Made by a program: the position numbers and the translations under genes | Notes under the pieces: model-generated | Told to the model about the DNA's origin: nothing | The model's database searches: none | The model's input: the letters and a program-made list of their open reading frames with translations, nothing else | In this document: piece by piece, positions 26,644-37,637 of the stretch | Layout: each line of letters opens with the position of its first letter | Numbering within the stretch: position 1 is the first letter of the stretch | Origin: Campylorhamphus procurvoides | Taxonomy: Eukaryota; Chordata; Aves; Passeriformes; Dendrocolaptidae | Length of the DNA: 64,000 nucleotides | Assembly (NCBI GenBank): GCA_013396655.1 | Contig: WBMV01001910.1 | Coordinates: 1,054,001-1,118,000, forward strand | Direction: 5' to 3'

Positions 26644-29600
26644 GGAGGGTCAACACTGGAGGGAAAATGGATCAGCCAGGACTGGGGCTAGACCGCTTCT
26701 TTCAGCAGCAGCTCTGGCTTAATATAATGGTGAGCCTACAGCAACAGCACACACCTTCAACAACTTCAAGACATGTATTATCCCTATTTCAGACATAAGA
26801 GGCTAGACCTATTCTCATATCATCTAAGTGCAAAATTCCTATCACCCTCTATAAGAGCACAACTGGACCAAATGTTGGCAGTTAAATGGAAAAAGCCCAA
26901 CTTGAACACAAAAACAGGAAAAAATCTGCCAACACATCATCTTCATATTTATATTATTTCAGTTTCACTGCAACAAACTACATAAAAACCAGAAACTGCT
27001 CCTTTTTCAAGGAGACATTTCACGGTAGGCTGCATTCTGATGTTGCTTCTGTTTGTCAGTACTTCTTTAAAATTAAAGGGCAGGATCACCCATCAGGGTA
27101 AAAAAAAGTGCATTTTAAAACACATGCAAAAAATATGAATTCTTTGATACTTTATGGTCAAACATCTGCCAAACTACTACTTTCCTTCAATTATGGGATT
27201 CTCAAAGCAACCATTATCCCTACCTTCCTCAGAACTTGAGGGATATAATCAGTACTACCAGAAATCAACACAGTCTCTCTCTCTATATATATCTTGCTCT
27301 TTTGCCAATGTTGAAACACTGAAACTGAGACAAGGACATTGACTAAATACGGTAAATCTCCAGTTTGCCAGCTCCCAGCACTTTCTAACATTCAATCCTG
27401 TTTGTTAGCTAGGAATCCATTTCTTCGAGGTGGTGACCACTTTTAGTCTCTGCTGACTTCTGGAAATCCAGGTCACTCTGTGTTTCATGTTTCTTCATTC
27501 CCTGTCACTAAGACAGACAATAAAGTTACTCCCTCATTGTAAGGAGATCAAAGGAAGTAAAAACTTTCTCTTAGACCCAATACCTTTGTACCTTGAAATA
27601 CACTGAGAGTGAGAATATTGGGTTTTTTTCCTCTTCAGTAGAAAATCTAACCTTTTGTCCTGTCTTTTTTTTTGCTGTAAATCAGACAGAATCTGGAAAC
27701 TTAACATCCTGGCATGTTGCCTAGTCATGCAGAAGAAAGTAGAATTTTATCCACAAGATCACAAGGTACTGAAAAACCTTCTGCACCTCACCCAACTGTT
27801 CCATATCTGAGCCAAAGTGGGCAAATCTCACAAAATCAAATGAAAGAAGAAAGCTCTGCCCATATCCCAACACACTTTCAACCCCATAGGAATGGGTTAG
27901 ATAGGAGACCTGCAGGAAGAGACACTCCTTGTATCCTGAAGTCATGTTGGCTTGGACTTCATGGCTAAAATACTGCTACTATTTAGGGCTTCCCTGTTCC
28001 TGCCATGAAGGATTGAAGATTTTTTTCCACACTCACATGGTGTATGCTGAAATGGAAAGTAAGCAACCTCAGCATGTGCTCTGGCCATTGGGTCACTCTT
28101 AGGAAACACTAGTTTGAATTTCCAGGGACAGAAGGAAAAATAAACCCTGAATTTCCAACATTCAAAGCCAGATTTGTAATTGCTGTTAGGCTATGGCCAT
28201 GATAATGGTGAGCCCTTCAGAGCACTACCTCGAGGTGCTGAGCTCCAGAAAGAGCTGAGGGCACCAAAGGCCACCAAATCCAGCACCAAGTTTTAAGTTT
28301 CTGCCAATACTTCTGTTCTCTCAGCTTATCAGGTCACAAGCCTGGGAGTAAATCACAGGATGGGAGGAATATAGGACATAACTGATAAGAAGAGAAAACA
28401 AGAAATTGACTCTTGTACCTCTTGCTGGGATGAGGGAACCACCCCCTCTCATCTTAACCCCATCCCTTGACCTTAAAATACAGAAAGTCCAGCCAGTGCT
28501 CTCCCTCTAGCTCTAAGAAGGCATCAGTAATGTCAAAGAAGGGATCTGTTTCGACTATACAGAGACAGTGGTTTGTAAGCTGAGGAGTCTGAAACATATC
28601 CTAATAGGAACAGTGATTTAAAATATGCAATAAATATCAGGCTAATACTAAAGAACTTCAGGGATCATCCGCACAGTACACTTTAGAGGCAGCTGTGAAG
28701 GAATCCAGGAGCCATCATAAAGCCAACACCTGAAGGACATTCAGTGGCCTTTAACACATCACTCTGCCAAGGCTCAGCACAGCAGCAGCAAGTCGGATCT
28801 CCCAAGTCGGATCCAATGCTACAACAGCAGTTGGCAGTTGAGTAGCATTATTTTGATTACAGAAGACTCACACTCCCGCAGCTTCTTGGCTAAAACATGA
28901 TACATCAGAATTGTTGAGAGACCCTCACTGAGGGAAACTGTTCAAATATTATGAGGGTATTTAGGGCAGCCTTCTATCCCTTTTTCTCAGGAATCAGGCA
29001 TGGTGATAATCACTAGTTAGAGCAGAGGAAGCACTTCTGGGAACAAATTCCTAAGAAGTCATAAGGTTGTGGTTTTAATAGTCTAACTACGCATTTTTCG
29101 TTCCATGCTTGGGATGAGTGAGGACAGGTGCTTTTCTGAACAGCACACCTTCCAGCACTTGCCCAGAGAGGCTGGTGATAAGCAGTTCTCACCAGACATT
29201 TCCATCAGCCAGGTGGACGGTCCAGAGATCGGAAGAACGAGAGCCAAGAGCTCACCGGGGACCAGCTACCCCACATAACCTTCTCAAGCATGAAAACCTG
29301 TCACAGATTGCACAGAACAATATGAGACCAGCAGAAATCAGAACAGCCACAAACAGTAGGATAGTCAGAAGTCAGAAAGTAATTTAATCAAAATTATTCA
29401 ACCAAGTGTGAGAAACTGCCTGCTCTTTCATGAGAGGTCTCATTGCCATGAAGTCTTCTAGCATCAACATATACACCTCTTCAGAAACATGGCAAATCTC
29501 AGAGGAAAGTAAAAATGTGAGGAAGAATAATGTGGGAGGTTTGAGCATTACTCATTATAAACCAGCACTGGATAACAAAATCTTATCTTTCAAGGCATTA

Positions 29601-31138
29601 CCAGCCACAAGTATTAGTCTGACCATTCAGCTGCCAGTATAAGAACTTTACAGATGAAAAAGAATGACATGATTAGCCTCTGTGAGCACTTCTAACATGT
29701 AAATTCAGTATCTCTCTAAGAGAAAAAAGGCAAACTTCAGATTAAAACCAGGCAAGTGCAAATAACTACACAGCTAAGAAAGAGAAGCAAAAACCAGTCT
29801 TCTCAGGACGTGAAGATGTTTGCCAAGATTAAATTGCATATTATCTTTGAAGGTTCAGTAACACTTGCTCAACACTAAAAACCTCTTTTTAATTTTAGCT
29901 TCCTTTTAGGAAGCTTGTAATGGAACTGGAAAGGACACAAAATAAGCTGTAGGCTTAAACTTTGCTGTAAATATTATCCTATCAAAGCACTAAACCTTAT
30001 GTATATCATGGGACAAACGGATATTATTAGTTGTTTTAGTTGTTTTGTATTTTAAGCATGTCTTTAGCTCAATATAACAGAAATACCTCAGACAAAATTT
30101 ACAGTAGCAATTTTGCAAACCAAGTATGATTTATTCCAAGCATGTCTTAAATTACCCAGTTTTACTTTGTTGCATTTTGAAGAGCTATATAATTTTTCTA
30201 AACAAAACAGCTTTTATACATTGTTTCATTTCAAACAGAAAGCTCACTATCACAAAAATTTACAATTCATAAAAAATTATGATTAACATGTTACCTTTTA
30301 TCTCCTAAATGAAATTTATTTTCTCATAAAGAAATATGAACGCTTTTGAAGTGGTCTAGGAATAAGTTCAGTGGTTTTTATGGAGAGAAGTCATAGAAAA
30401 AGGTTATCATCTGGCCTTTAAATAAAAATCCTGAGAAATCCCCACATCAATATATATAAAAAGAGACTCATTAATCATTTTGTTTGCAGGTAAGCTAATA
30501 TTTGGGGGCTCAAAAGACCACTATTTTCTTGAGCCCAGTTAATGGTCATTCTTGTTCCTGGAGAAACATATCACATGTGATCAGCTAAAAGGCAACACAT
30601 AGTTCAATAACAGGTAAGTGACAACGACTTTTCCAAGGTGAGAAGGAGGAGGGAAAGGGAAGAAAAGAACACACAGATATGCCATCCATAGCAAGGGGCT
30701 GGAACTTCCCAAGCTCAGTGCGAGATACTCCTTTTCCTGATGTCTTGTTTTTTACCAGAGTGAAGGGCTGAGCTTGGCAAGACAGGGCATGGCAAGAAAA
30801 GCAAAAATCACACCATCTCAACACCCCATGAAGAACTTCTCTCCTACCAACCACAGTGGAGGACCAGAATCTTAGCAAAGAGGTTCAGCAGCGTTAAACA
30901 ATAGAGAGTTCAGGAATCAATTCAAATTCTGCAAGCCAGTTCAACCAAACTGCATTAATGAAAGCTGCATCATTCTCAATCTTGCCATCCAGAAGAGTCT
31001 CAGAAAGATAGCATCTTCTTCAGCAGAACTGTTACAGCAGGAAGAAAACCACAGTTTGACCACTGAAAGGAGTTGTTAGGGGTAAATACAGTTTGGTGTT
31101 AAAAAGCAAGAGATATGTACTTCCAAAGGAAGCATTAC

Positions 31139-31565
31139 CTTCTGGAGGAGTTGCAACACTGTTCCCAAGTCCCAAAATAGCAATGCTGTGATTCCTTGGT
31201 TCCAGCATCATTGCAAACTCTTCTCCTCTTTCCCAGTGTGGTACTTTCACAGGCTCTAGATGCACATTTTCCAGCCCATCTTCCTGCAGGGCACTGAACA
31301 TATATTTGATGGCTGCATCTAGGTTTTTTGAACCACTGAGTCTAGGTCCTATGGTATCAGTAAAAACTGCTAATCTTTCATAGGATCTGTTCTGAGCCTT
31401 TCCGTGAACAGCCAGATCAATAATAGCCTTAGCAATATCAGTATAACCAGTTATCTCATTTTTAATGTCTTCAAATGATTTTGGGTAACTCCCATGTCTT
31501 CTTAAAGATTTCCCAGGATTCAGTGGTAATAAATTCATGAGAAATATTACAAATAAGTACTTCAT
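31139..31565 (-). CDS. CPQ: Carboxypeptidase Q, exon 2 coding part (N-terminus)
   Basis: This exon carries the CPQ start codon (ATG at 31565-31563) and encodes residues 1-142 plus one base of codon 143. The exon itself begins at 31594 after the acceptor CCTCTCCAACAG and ends CCAGAAG|GTAATG at 31139/31138. The first 20 residues (MKYLFVIFLMNLLPLNPGKS) look like a secretory signal peptide. The next stretch matches the propeptide region of the family. VFTDTIGPRLSGSKNLDAAI near residues 67-86 is the conserved M28 segment close to the mature N-terminus. Two N-glycosylation sequons are visible, NRS at 59 and NHS at 125. Human CPQ is about 472 residues, so this is roughly the first 30%. The open frame continues past the donor to 31032, but that extension is intron read-through. 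An initiator in exon 2 after a non-coding exon 1 is the arrangement in mammals. Confidence 0.97.
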
Positions 31566-31594
31566 TTTTTTCTTTATTCTTTTCCACAGCTGGC
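31566..31594 (-). other. CPQ: CPQ exon 2, 5' UTR segment and acceptor
   Basis: These 29 transcribed, untranslated bases lie between the splice acceptor (AG at 31596-31595, preceded by a long T/C-rich tract) and the CPQ ATG. The segment contains an in-line AATAAA hexamer at 31578-31573 and a TAA at 31576-31574 that would end an upstream ORF if exon 1 is read as proposed. The base at -3 of the ATG is A, a favourable start context. Confidence 0.85.
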
Positions 31595-32088
31595 CTGTTG
31601 GAGAGGCAAAAAGAAAAAAAAAGTCTTATTAAAAAATCATATCAGCAATACTTTCTGTTATTTGGATTGGCAGACAGAAACAAATATAAATCAGTTTATC
31701 ATGGAAATGCTTTGATCGGAACTAGCAGGAAAGTAAACTCAACTTGAAGATACAATTATTGAAAGCAAATGAAAAAGATACTTAGACCACTGGATACAAT
31801 CTTTGTTGTGGTCTTTAGAAATATCCTTGGAATGCTGCATCTCTTTAAATAATCACATTCTTCAGTGAATCAAAACCCAGGGCTGCTCCCAACCAGAAGG
31901 AGCTTTGTATCTCCTTTCTGCTAGGAGCAGGAGTTGCCAGAAGTGCCAAATCAAATGTCTTTACATAAAACATGCACACAAAAACTTTTCTTAAACTATT
32001 TATGAATAAAAGTGCTTCTTAATCTTCATCATCAGGAAAGCACTTTCTACTGCACTAAAAACATGAAAGAGCAATTTCGATCCAATGC

Positions 32089-32615
32089 CACCAGTGTCCT
32101 GGGATAGAGATAATTTTCTTCTTAGTAGCTGGTGCAGTGCTGTGTTTTGGATTAAGCATGAGAATGTTGCTAACACGCTGTTTTGGTTGTTGCTAAGTAG
32201 TGCTTACCCTCAGTCAAGGACTTCCCAGGGTCTCATGCTCTGCCAGTGAGGAGCTGCACAAGAAGCTGGGAGGGAGCACAGCCAGGACAGCTGACCCAAA
32301 CTGGCCAAAGGGATATTCCATACCGTGTTCAGTACACAAATGGGAGGAGTTGACTGGAAGGGACTGACCACTGCTCAGGGATGAGCTGGGCATTGATTAG
32401 CAGGTGGTGAGCAACTGCATTGTGCATCACTCTTCCTGCATTTAATTTCTTTAATTATTATTATAATCATTATTATTATAATACTTTACTTCTCTTTACC
32501 TATTAAATTGTTCTTATCTCAACCCACTTCAGAGTTTTTGTACTTCTTTTTCTGTGTCTCCTCCTTGAGGGGTAGGAAAGGGACTATGTTACCATCTGGG
32601 GTTAAGCCACACCAG
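32089..32615 (+). mobile_element. Solo LTR of an avian endogenous retrovirus with 6-bp target-site duplication (copy B)
   Basis: The LTR spans 32095-32609 (515 bp). It begins TGTCCTGGGATAGAG and ends GGGGTTAAGCCA, with TG...CA termini. CACCAG occurs immediately before it (32089-32094) and again immediately after it (32610-32615). An ATTAAA-type hexamer at about 32503 followed by a T-rich segment supports plus orientation. An internal AT-rich ATT/ATA tract lies at 32450-32495. It is the same family as the minus-oriented copy at 17708-18129 and is longer in its middle part. There is no internal retroviral coding sequence. The 6-bp duplication suggests a class II (ERV-K-type) integrase, but an alternative right end (CACA) would leave only 4 bp shared, so the family is inference. 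It lies about 500 bp upstream of CPQ exon 2, antisense to CPQ. Confidence 0.88.
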
Positions 32616-34984
32616 AATATTAACAAGCTTTCTTTGGACTACAAAGTCACCCAATAGTGGTCTGCTCTTTAATCCTTACCCATAAGCTCTCAGTAGGTTC
32701 ATCATCCATCCCCAGGCAGAACTCCAAGCACTACAGCTGTCCTCTCACATAGAGGGCAACTCCATCTCCTTTTCTTCCCAGTCTGTCCTTCCTAAAGGGC
32801 ATATACCCATCCATTGCAGCACCTGTCATGTGAGCTATCCTTCCACACCTCCCTGACCCCAGCAAGATCACAGCCCTGCAACTGCATACAGATTTTTAAA
32901 TTCTTGTATGTATTCCCCATATTGTGTATATTAGTGTACAGGCAAGAAGAAGCACAGATTCATCAAGAGAAACAGAAGAGGCAACACACAACATTTACGA
33001 GAGCTTCTGATCAACTCCCAAAAAGGAAGGATGACCCACCAGACATGCATCCATAGATACCATCTGAAACACTGGCTGTGCAATGCAGAAATAAGACACA
33101 GAAACGGTGAAAGTATTAAACCAAATTTCTAGGATCCATACACCACCAGAATTCAGAAAAAAAAAATCAAACAAAAACACCCCAGTACCCACAAAAACAC
33201 ACACGCAAGCATTTTGGAGTTACCATGCCTAGCTTGTATGATAACCAAAACAAATTTTCAGCCTTCCACAGGCCTTTAAGGGTCTTTTCACAGACAGCAA
33301 TTTAAGCAATAGCTTTAGCATTATAAGACTATTAAGCTATTCTCCTTAATTATTCAAATGTCCCCTAAGCTAGAGAACAAGGAAGCAGCAAGATCTTCAC
33401 CAAGTAGAATCATTTTCCCAAAAGAACAACAAAAATCTTTTCAGATTTCATCTATGAATGGTAAATCTGTCACAGATATTTCATCTCTCTCTGTGAGACA
33501 GACAGGGCAAAGGTCTTACACAACCAGGAGCAGAAGACTTGGGTTATCTCAGGACACTGCCTGAGAACTGCAAAATGCCTTTTATAGTCTGACTTACTGT
33601 TTATTTGTGGTTATACTACACAGAGGGTATTGGTGTACTTTTATTGCTATGCTCTGCACTTTCCCTATTTTCTTTCCCTTTGGACGAGTTAATTACATGC
33701 TCATAGACATCCTCTGCTAGAGACATCAGTAATTTTCTCAGGATGACCATGTTTATTCCCTGATTTTTGCCAAGTTCACCATGCACAAATAAGAAAACTG
33801 GATAATCTGATTTCTGCCATAAGAAATTATTGCTGGATGGAGTAAGACAACTACTTTATAGTTTCAAAAACCTAAGGTTTGGAGTTTTGTTTGTTTAAGG
33901 GTTTGCAAAATCTACCAGACATAGCTGATACACTTGGCTGTTACACAGAAAACATCTGGGGATTATTTAATTAATAGTGACCACCTCGAAGAGCCCTCAG
34001 CTACCAACTTCCTTCACTTTTTTCAATGGAGAAATGAAACTGCAGTTGTAATTCCCCTAACTAAGAAATGCTTTCTTTGTTCTTCCTGGCTTCATTCAAA
34101 ACCAGCAGCATCCTCACTCCAAAGGCTGCCCCAGAGGAGCTGTATATAAGAGCTGCACTTCTTCCAGGAATTTCCCACTGAACACTGAGAACAGACATGC
34201 TTCCACAGCTTTGGTGGATGTAACATACCTTTGCCTTGCACAGCATTTTACTTCCTGCCAATGCACTGTAAGAGGAGCATAACTTAATTCAAACCCTGGG
34301 CAAGGACACAAAAATGGAAATATAATTTATTTTATTTTCCTTGAATAGTTGAGCGTAATCTGTTCAAAAGCAGCTATCAGAAATAATTCCCTGCTAGGTA
34401 AAATAACATCATACTCAGACTGCAACAGAGGAATCACTCCACTGCTATTTCAGGGAAAGAATCGCACAGCTGTTGTCTCTGTCTCTGCAACTTTAAGTTC
34501 ATACCCCCCAGTGAACCATCTACGAAAGGAGATTACTTATTTTTGCACTTCTGACTAGTTAAGATTCAGCAAATGAACATCACAGTGCAAACCAAATTAA
34601 TAAAAAATAAAAGGACAGACAAATTTGTTCAATGCATTTAACTGTTCATGAAAGAACAGCCATGTTCTGTACAAGAACAGTTCATGTACTGCCAGCCATG
34701 GCAGTACTCAGATCCATACACACAAGGAAGGGATAGTCTGAACATAGTCCACATAAGAGAGAGATTTTATCCTGCAAAATCCTAGCAGAACATTTCAAAG
34801 GGAAAGTCTGGAGCAAGGAAGACACACTCTTGGTGGAGAAAAACCAGGTTAGGGAGCACTTAAACGAACGGTACTGCATATAAATCCATGAGGCCTCACT
34901 GGGGTTACCCACAAATATTGAGAGCTGGCTGTCAAGGCCACTCTCCATTATATTTAGAAGGTCATGTCGCTCCTGTCTTCAAGA

Positions 34985-36212
34985 TGTAGGGAATTACAGA
35001 ACTGTCAACCTCACATCAAGCTCTAGCACGGGGGCAGGAGAAAATTCCTGGACATAACTTCCAAACATATGAGGGACAAGAAAGTGATTCAGAATAGTTA
35101 GGATGGATTTACTACAAGGAAACTGTGCACAATCAGCATGATACCCTTCTAGGAAAAAATTGCTGGCCTGGTAGAAGAGGGGAGAGCAGTGGATATTGAC
35201 ATTAATAAGGTAGTTGACATTCTCCATAAAAGTTTCAGGGAAGCCGATGAATACAGGCTGGATGAGCAGACAGTGAAGTGGGTTGGAAATCAGTGGAACA
35301 ACCAAGCTCAGAGGATTTTGATTATTTGTATGACATCTAGTTGGCACATAGTAGCTAGTAGTGTCCCCTAAAAGCCCATACTCAGTCCTGTACTCTTATA
35401 AATCTCCATTAATGAATTGGATGCTTGGAGAGTGTGGCCTCAACAGACTTGCAGATGACAGGAAGGTTAGGAGGAGTGGCTGTGTACAGAAAGCTTACGA
35501 GGTTCAAAAAGTCCTGCATCTGGGGAGGACTAACCTGCATGTCCTAAGACAGGCTGGGGACATCCAGATGGAAAGGAGCTTGGTAGAGAATGAGTCAGCA
35601 AAGCAACCACATGTTGGCAAAGACCAACAGCACGCTGGGCTGCGCATTAGGAGTGTTGCCAGCAGGTGGAGTGATCTGATCTTTCCCCTCTACTCAGCAT
35701 TTGTGAGACCACAGCTGGAGTATTTGCCCATTTCTGGGCTTCCAAGTACGAGACATGGACATACCGGACAGAGTGCAACAAAGGGCCACAAAGGTGATTA
35801 AGGGACTGGAGTGTCTATTCTATGATGAGAGGCTGAAAAAGTTGTAACTGTTCAGCCTGGAGAAGAAGAGTCAGAGAGGGTTTCATCACTGGGTATAAAT
35901 ACCTGATGGAAGGGAACAAAGCAGACAGAGCCAGGCTCTTTCCAGTGGTACTCACCAACAGAACAAGAGGCAATGGACAAAAATTGGGATGTATGAAACT
36001 CCATCTGAACACAAGAATGCACTTTTTTTTCACGGTGAGGGAGGTCAAACACTGGAAGACGTTGCCCAAAGAGGTTGTGAAGTGTCCCTGTGGGGACATA
36101 TTCCAAAATAGTCTGTGCATGGGCCTGCACAACCTGGGCAGATGACCCTGCTTAAACAGGCAGTTTGGACTAGAGCTCAAAACATGTCTTAGAAATCAAA
36201 TCTGTGATTCAG
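34985..36212 (+). mobile_element. CR1 LINE, about 1.2-kb 3' part including the end of ORF2
   Basis: This is the longest CR1 copy in the window, in plus orientation. It covers the C-terminal part of the reverse-transcriptase ORF and the 3' UTR. Recognisable blocks include the degraded 'gggaattacagaactgtcaacctcac' start, the fingers/palm-derived 'acagtgaagtgggttggaaa' block near 35270, the 'cttgcagatgacaggaaggt' block near 35449, the 'gagaccacagctggagtat' block near 35704, the 'ctgttcagcctggagaagaa' block near 35848 and an 'aatctgtgattcag' terminus. Stops and frameshifts break the reading frame, so it is not functional. The open frame at 35361-35801 is a remnant of ORF2. The left boundary is approximate. 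Confidence 0.92.
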
Positions 36213-37169
36213 AATATGAAATGAGGCCATAAACACAAGCTGAAAGGATTTAAAGAATCAAGGGAGAAAGGTTCTAGGTATTCAGAAGAAAAAGAGAAAT
36301 TGAAGGCAGGAAATTAGTCGTCTCCAGCTCAAATGAGTATGAAAGAGATGGAAACGTACGGCACAATACTATGCTGGTAGTGCAGAGGATGTCGTAAGAT
36401 ACGTTTAATAATAGCTACTTTAAGGATGCTCCTACCTATTGTCTGATCCATTTGTCTGTAGCTAACTGCTGTCTTTGATGCTAAAGGGCAACATCATTGG
36501 GCTCTACATCTTTTAATGATGCCCTTACAGAAAAGAAGTTTAGCACAGCCAATCTGTAACCAGGCTAACTGGTGCTACCACCATTAAAATCATTACACTA
36601 TAAATTACTTAAATGTTACAGATGGAAAAGAATGAGACAGAAAGGACAAAAGAATCTCTCAGATGAGAACACTCTGCAGCAATCAGATAACAGAAAATAG
36701 AGCAAAGGGCATAAAAATAGGATTAACAAAGTTAGAGCACTGCTGCTTCTCCAGTGTGGCAAAGTTTTCCCAAAATCCCAGTTGAAAATACAAACAAAAG
36801 CATACAGAGAGTTCACAGGAGTCATGGTTATGGGAAACAGAGGAAAGAAAACAATAAATTGGGGATATTAACTACTTCACTGCTAGAGATCTGCTATATC
36901 TGCAGAGTATCTATCAGTTTCCTAACCACATACCATTTGATTTTCCTCCAAGGAATGTAGGAAATCTTGAAATCACACAGTGGTTTTGATGACATGAGAA
37001 TAGACTGAAAAGCCCTAGGGGAATAAACTCACATGCTGCAGAGTGATGTCTGATACACTTAATAGCACTGGAAAAAAGTTTGTTGTGACAGCTGTGGCGT
37101 AGGATGGCTAGAAGGCTAGGTGAACTTGCAAAATGAGGAGGAGATTTCTGCCTAAAAATAAAGTCATAG

Positions 37170-37637
37170 AATTCTTCCATCACTTATAAAGATGAAGAGG
37201 ACAGAGGGGCAAGGTTTATGATCCTTAAGAGTGAAGCAGAAAAGCAGACATTCCTCAAAGACTGCTTTTCCAGAATTGTCAAGATTCCTCATCTGGGAGA
37301 ATATTTAATCAGTTTGAAAAATCTTGGGTTTGGGAACACACACACAGTCAAATCTAGTGTTTACATTACAAAGGCCTTAAAGTTGGCCTTTTTACATCTA
37401 AATTTAAAGAAAGGAAAAGTACAACACAATATGGACATAAAGACTTTGAGCAGTCTTATTACTTGGACCAAAAAATATAAAATGCCAAAGGAAATACCTG
37501 AACTGTTTTACCTTTACCAACTTCCCAAGAATGATATTGATTTGCTACAACTGAAGATGAATGCTGAAATCCTTGAAAAGATAAGTGTGACCTATGATCA
37601 GGTAGGTTCAAGTAGTGATATTGGCTTATGTGGATAG
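37170..37637 (+). other. Unexplained open reading frame in CPQ intron 1
   Basis: This plus-strand frame is open from 37170, with its first ATG at 37218 and a stop ending at 37637; the ATG-to-stop product would be 139 residues. It is antisense to CPQ. The translation is rich in Lys and Leu (for example NLGFGNTHTVKSSVYITKAL) and matches no family I recognise. A donor-like CAG|GTAGGT occurs at 37599-37604, but upstream of 37170 I see no strong polypyrimidine tract and acceptor. In AT-rich intronic DNA a frame of this length can arise by chance. I list it as a possibility only. Confidence 0.15.

Larger units (their letters stand above)
19929..31138 (-). other. CPQ: CPQ intron 2
   Basis: This 11.2-kb intron runs between GTAATG at 31138 and the TTTCTTTCAG acceptor at 19929, both matching consensus. 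It holds simple repeats: an (ATT)n(GTT)n tract at about 20446-20493, an interrupted CA repeat at about 23027-23050 and a 17-nt A tract at 26627-26643. I recognise no CR1 copy or LTR here, unlike the two flanking introns. Open frames such as 24037-24300, 24775-25074 and 30585-30878 are short and carry no recognisable domain. Confidence 0.85.

Noticed and set aside
31032..31138. C-terminal extension of the exon 2 open frame (after PPEG)
   Set aside because: The consensus donor at 31138 ends the exon, and exon 3 continues the CPQ protein exactly in phase. The extension is intron read-through.
35361..36180. Open frames around 35.4-36.2 kb as a host gene
   Set aside because: They fall inside the CR1 LINE and reflect broken ORF2 and 3' UTR sequence.
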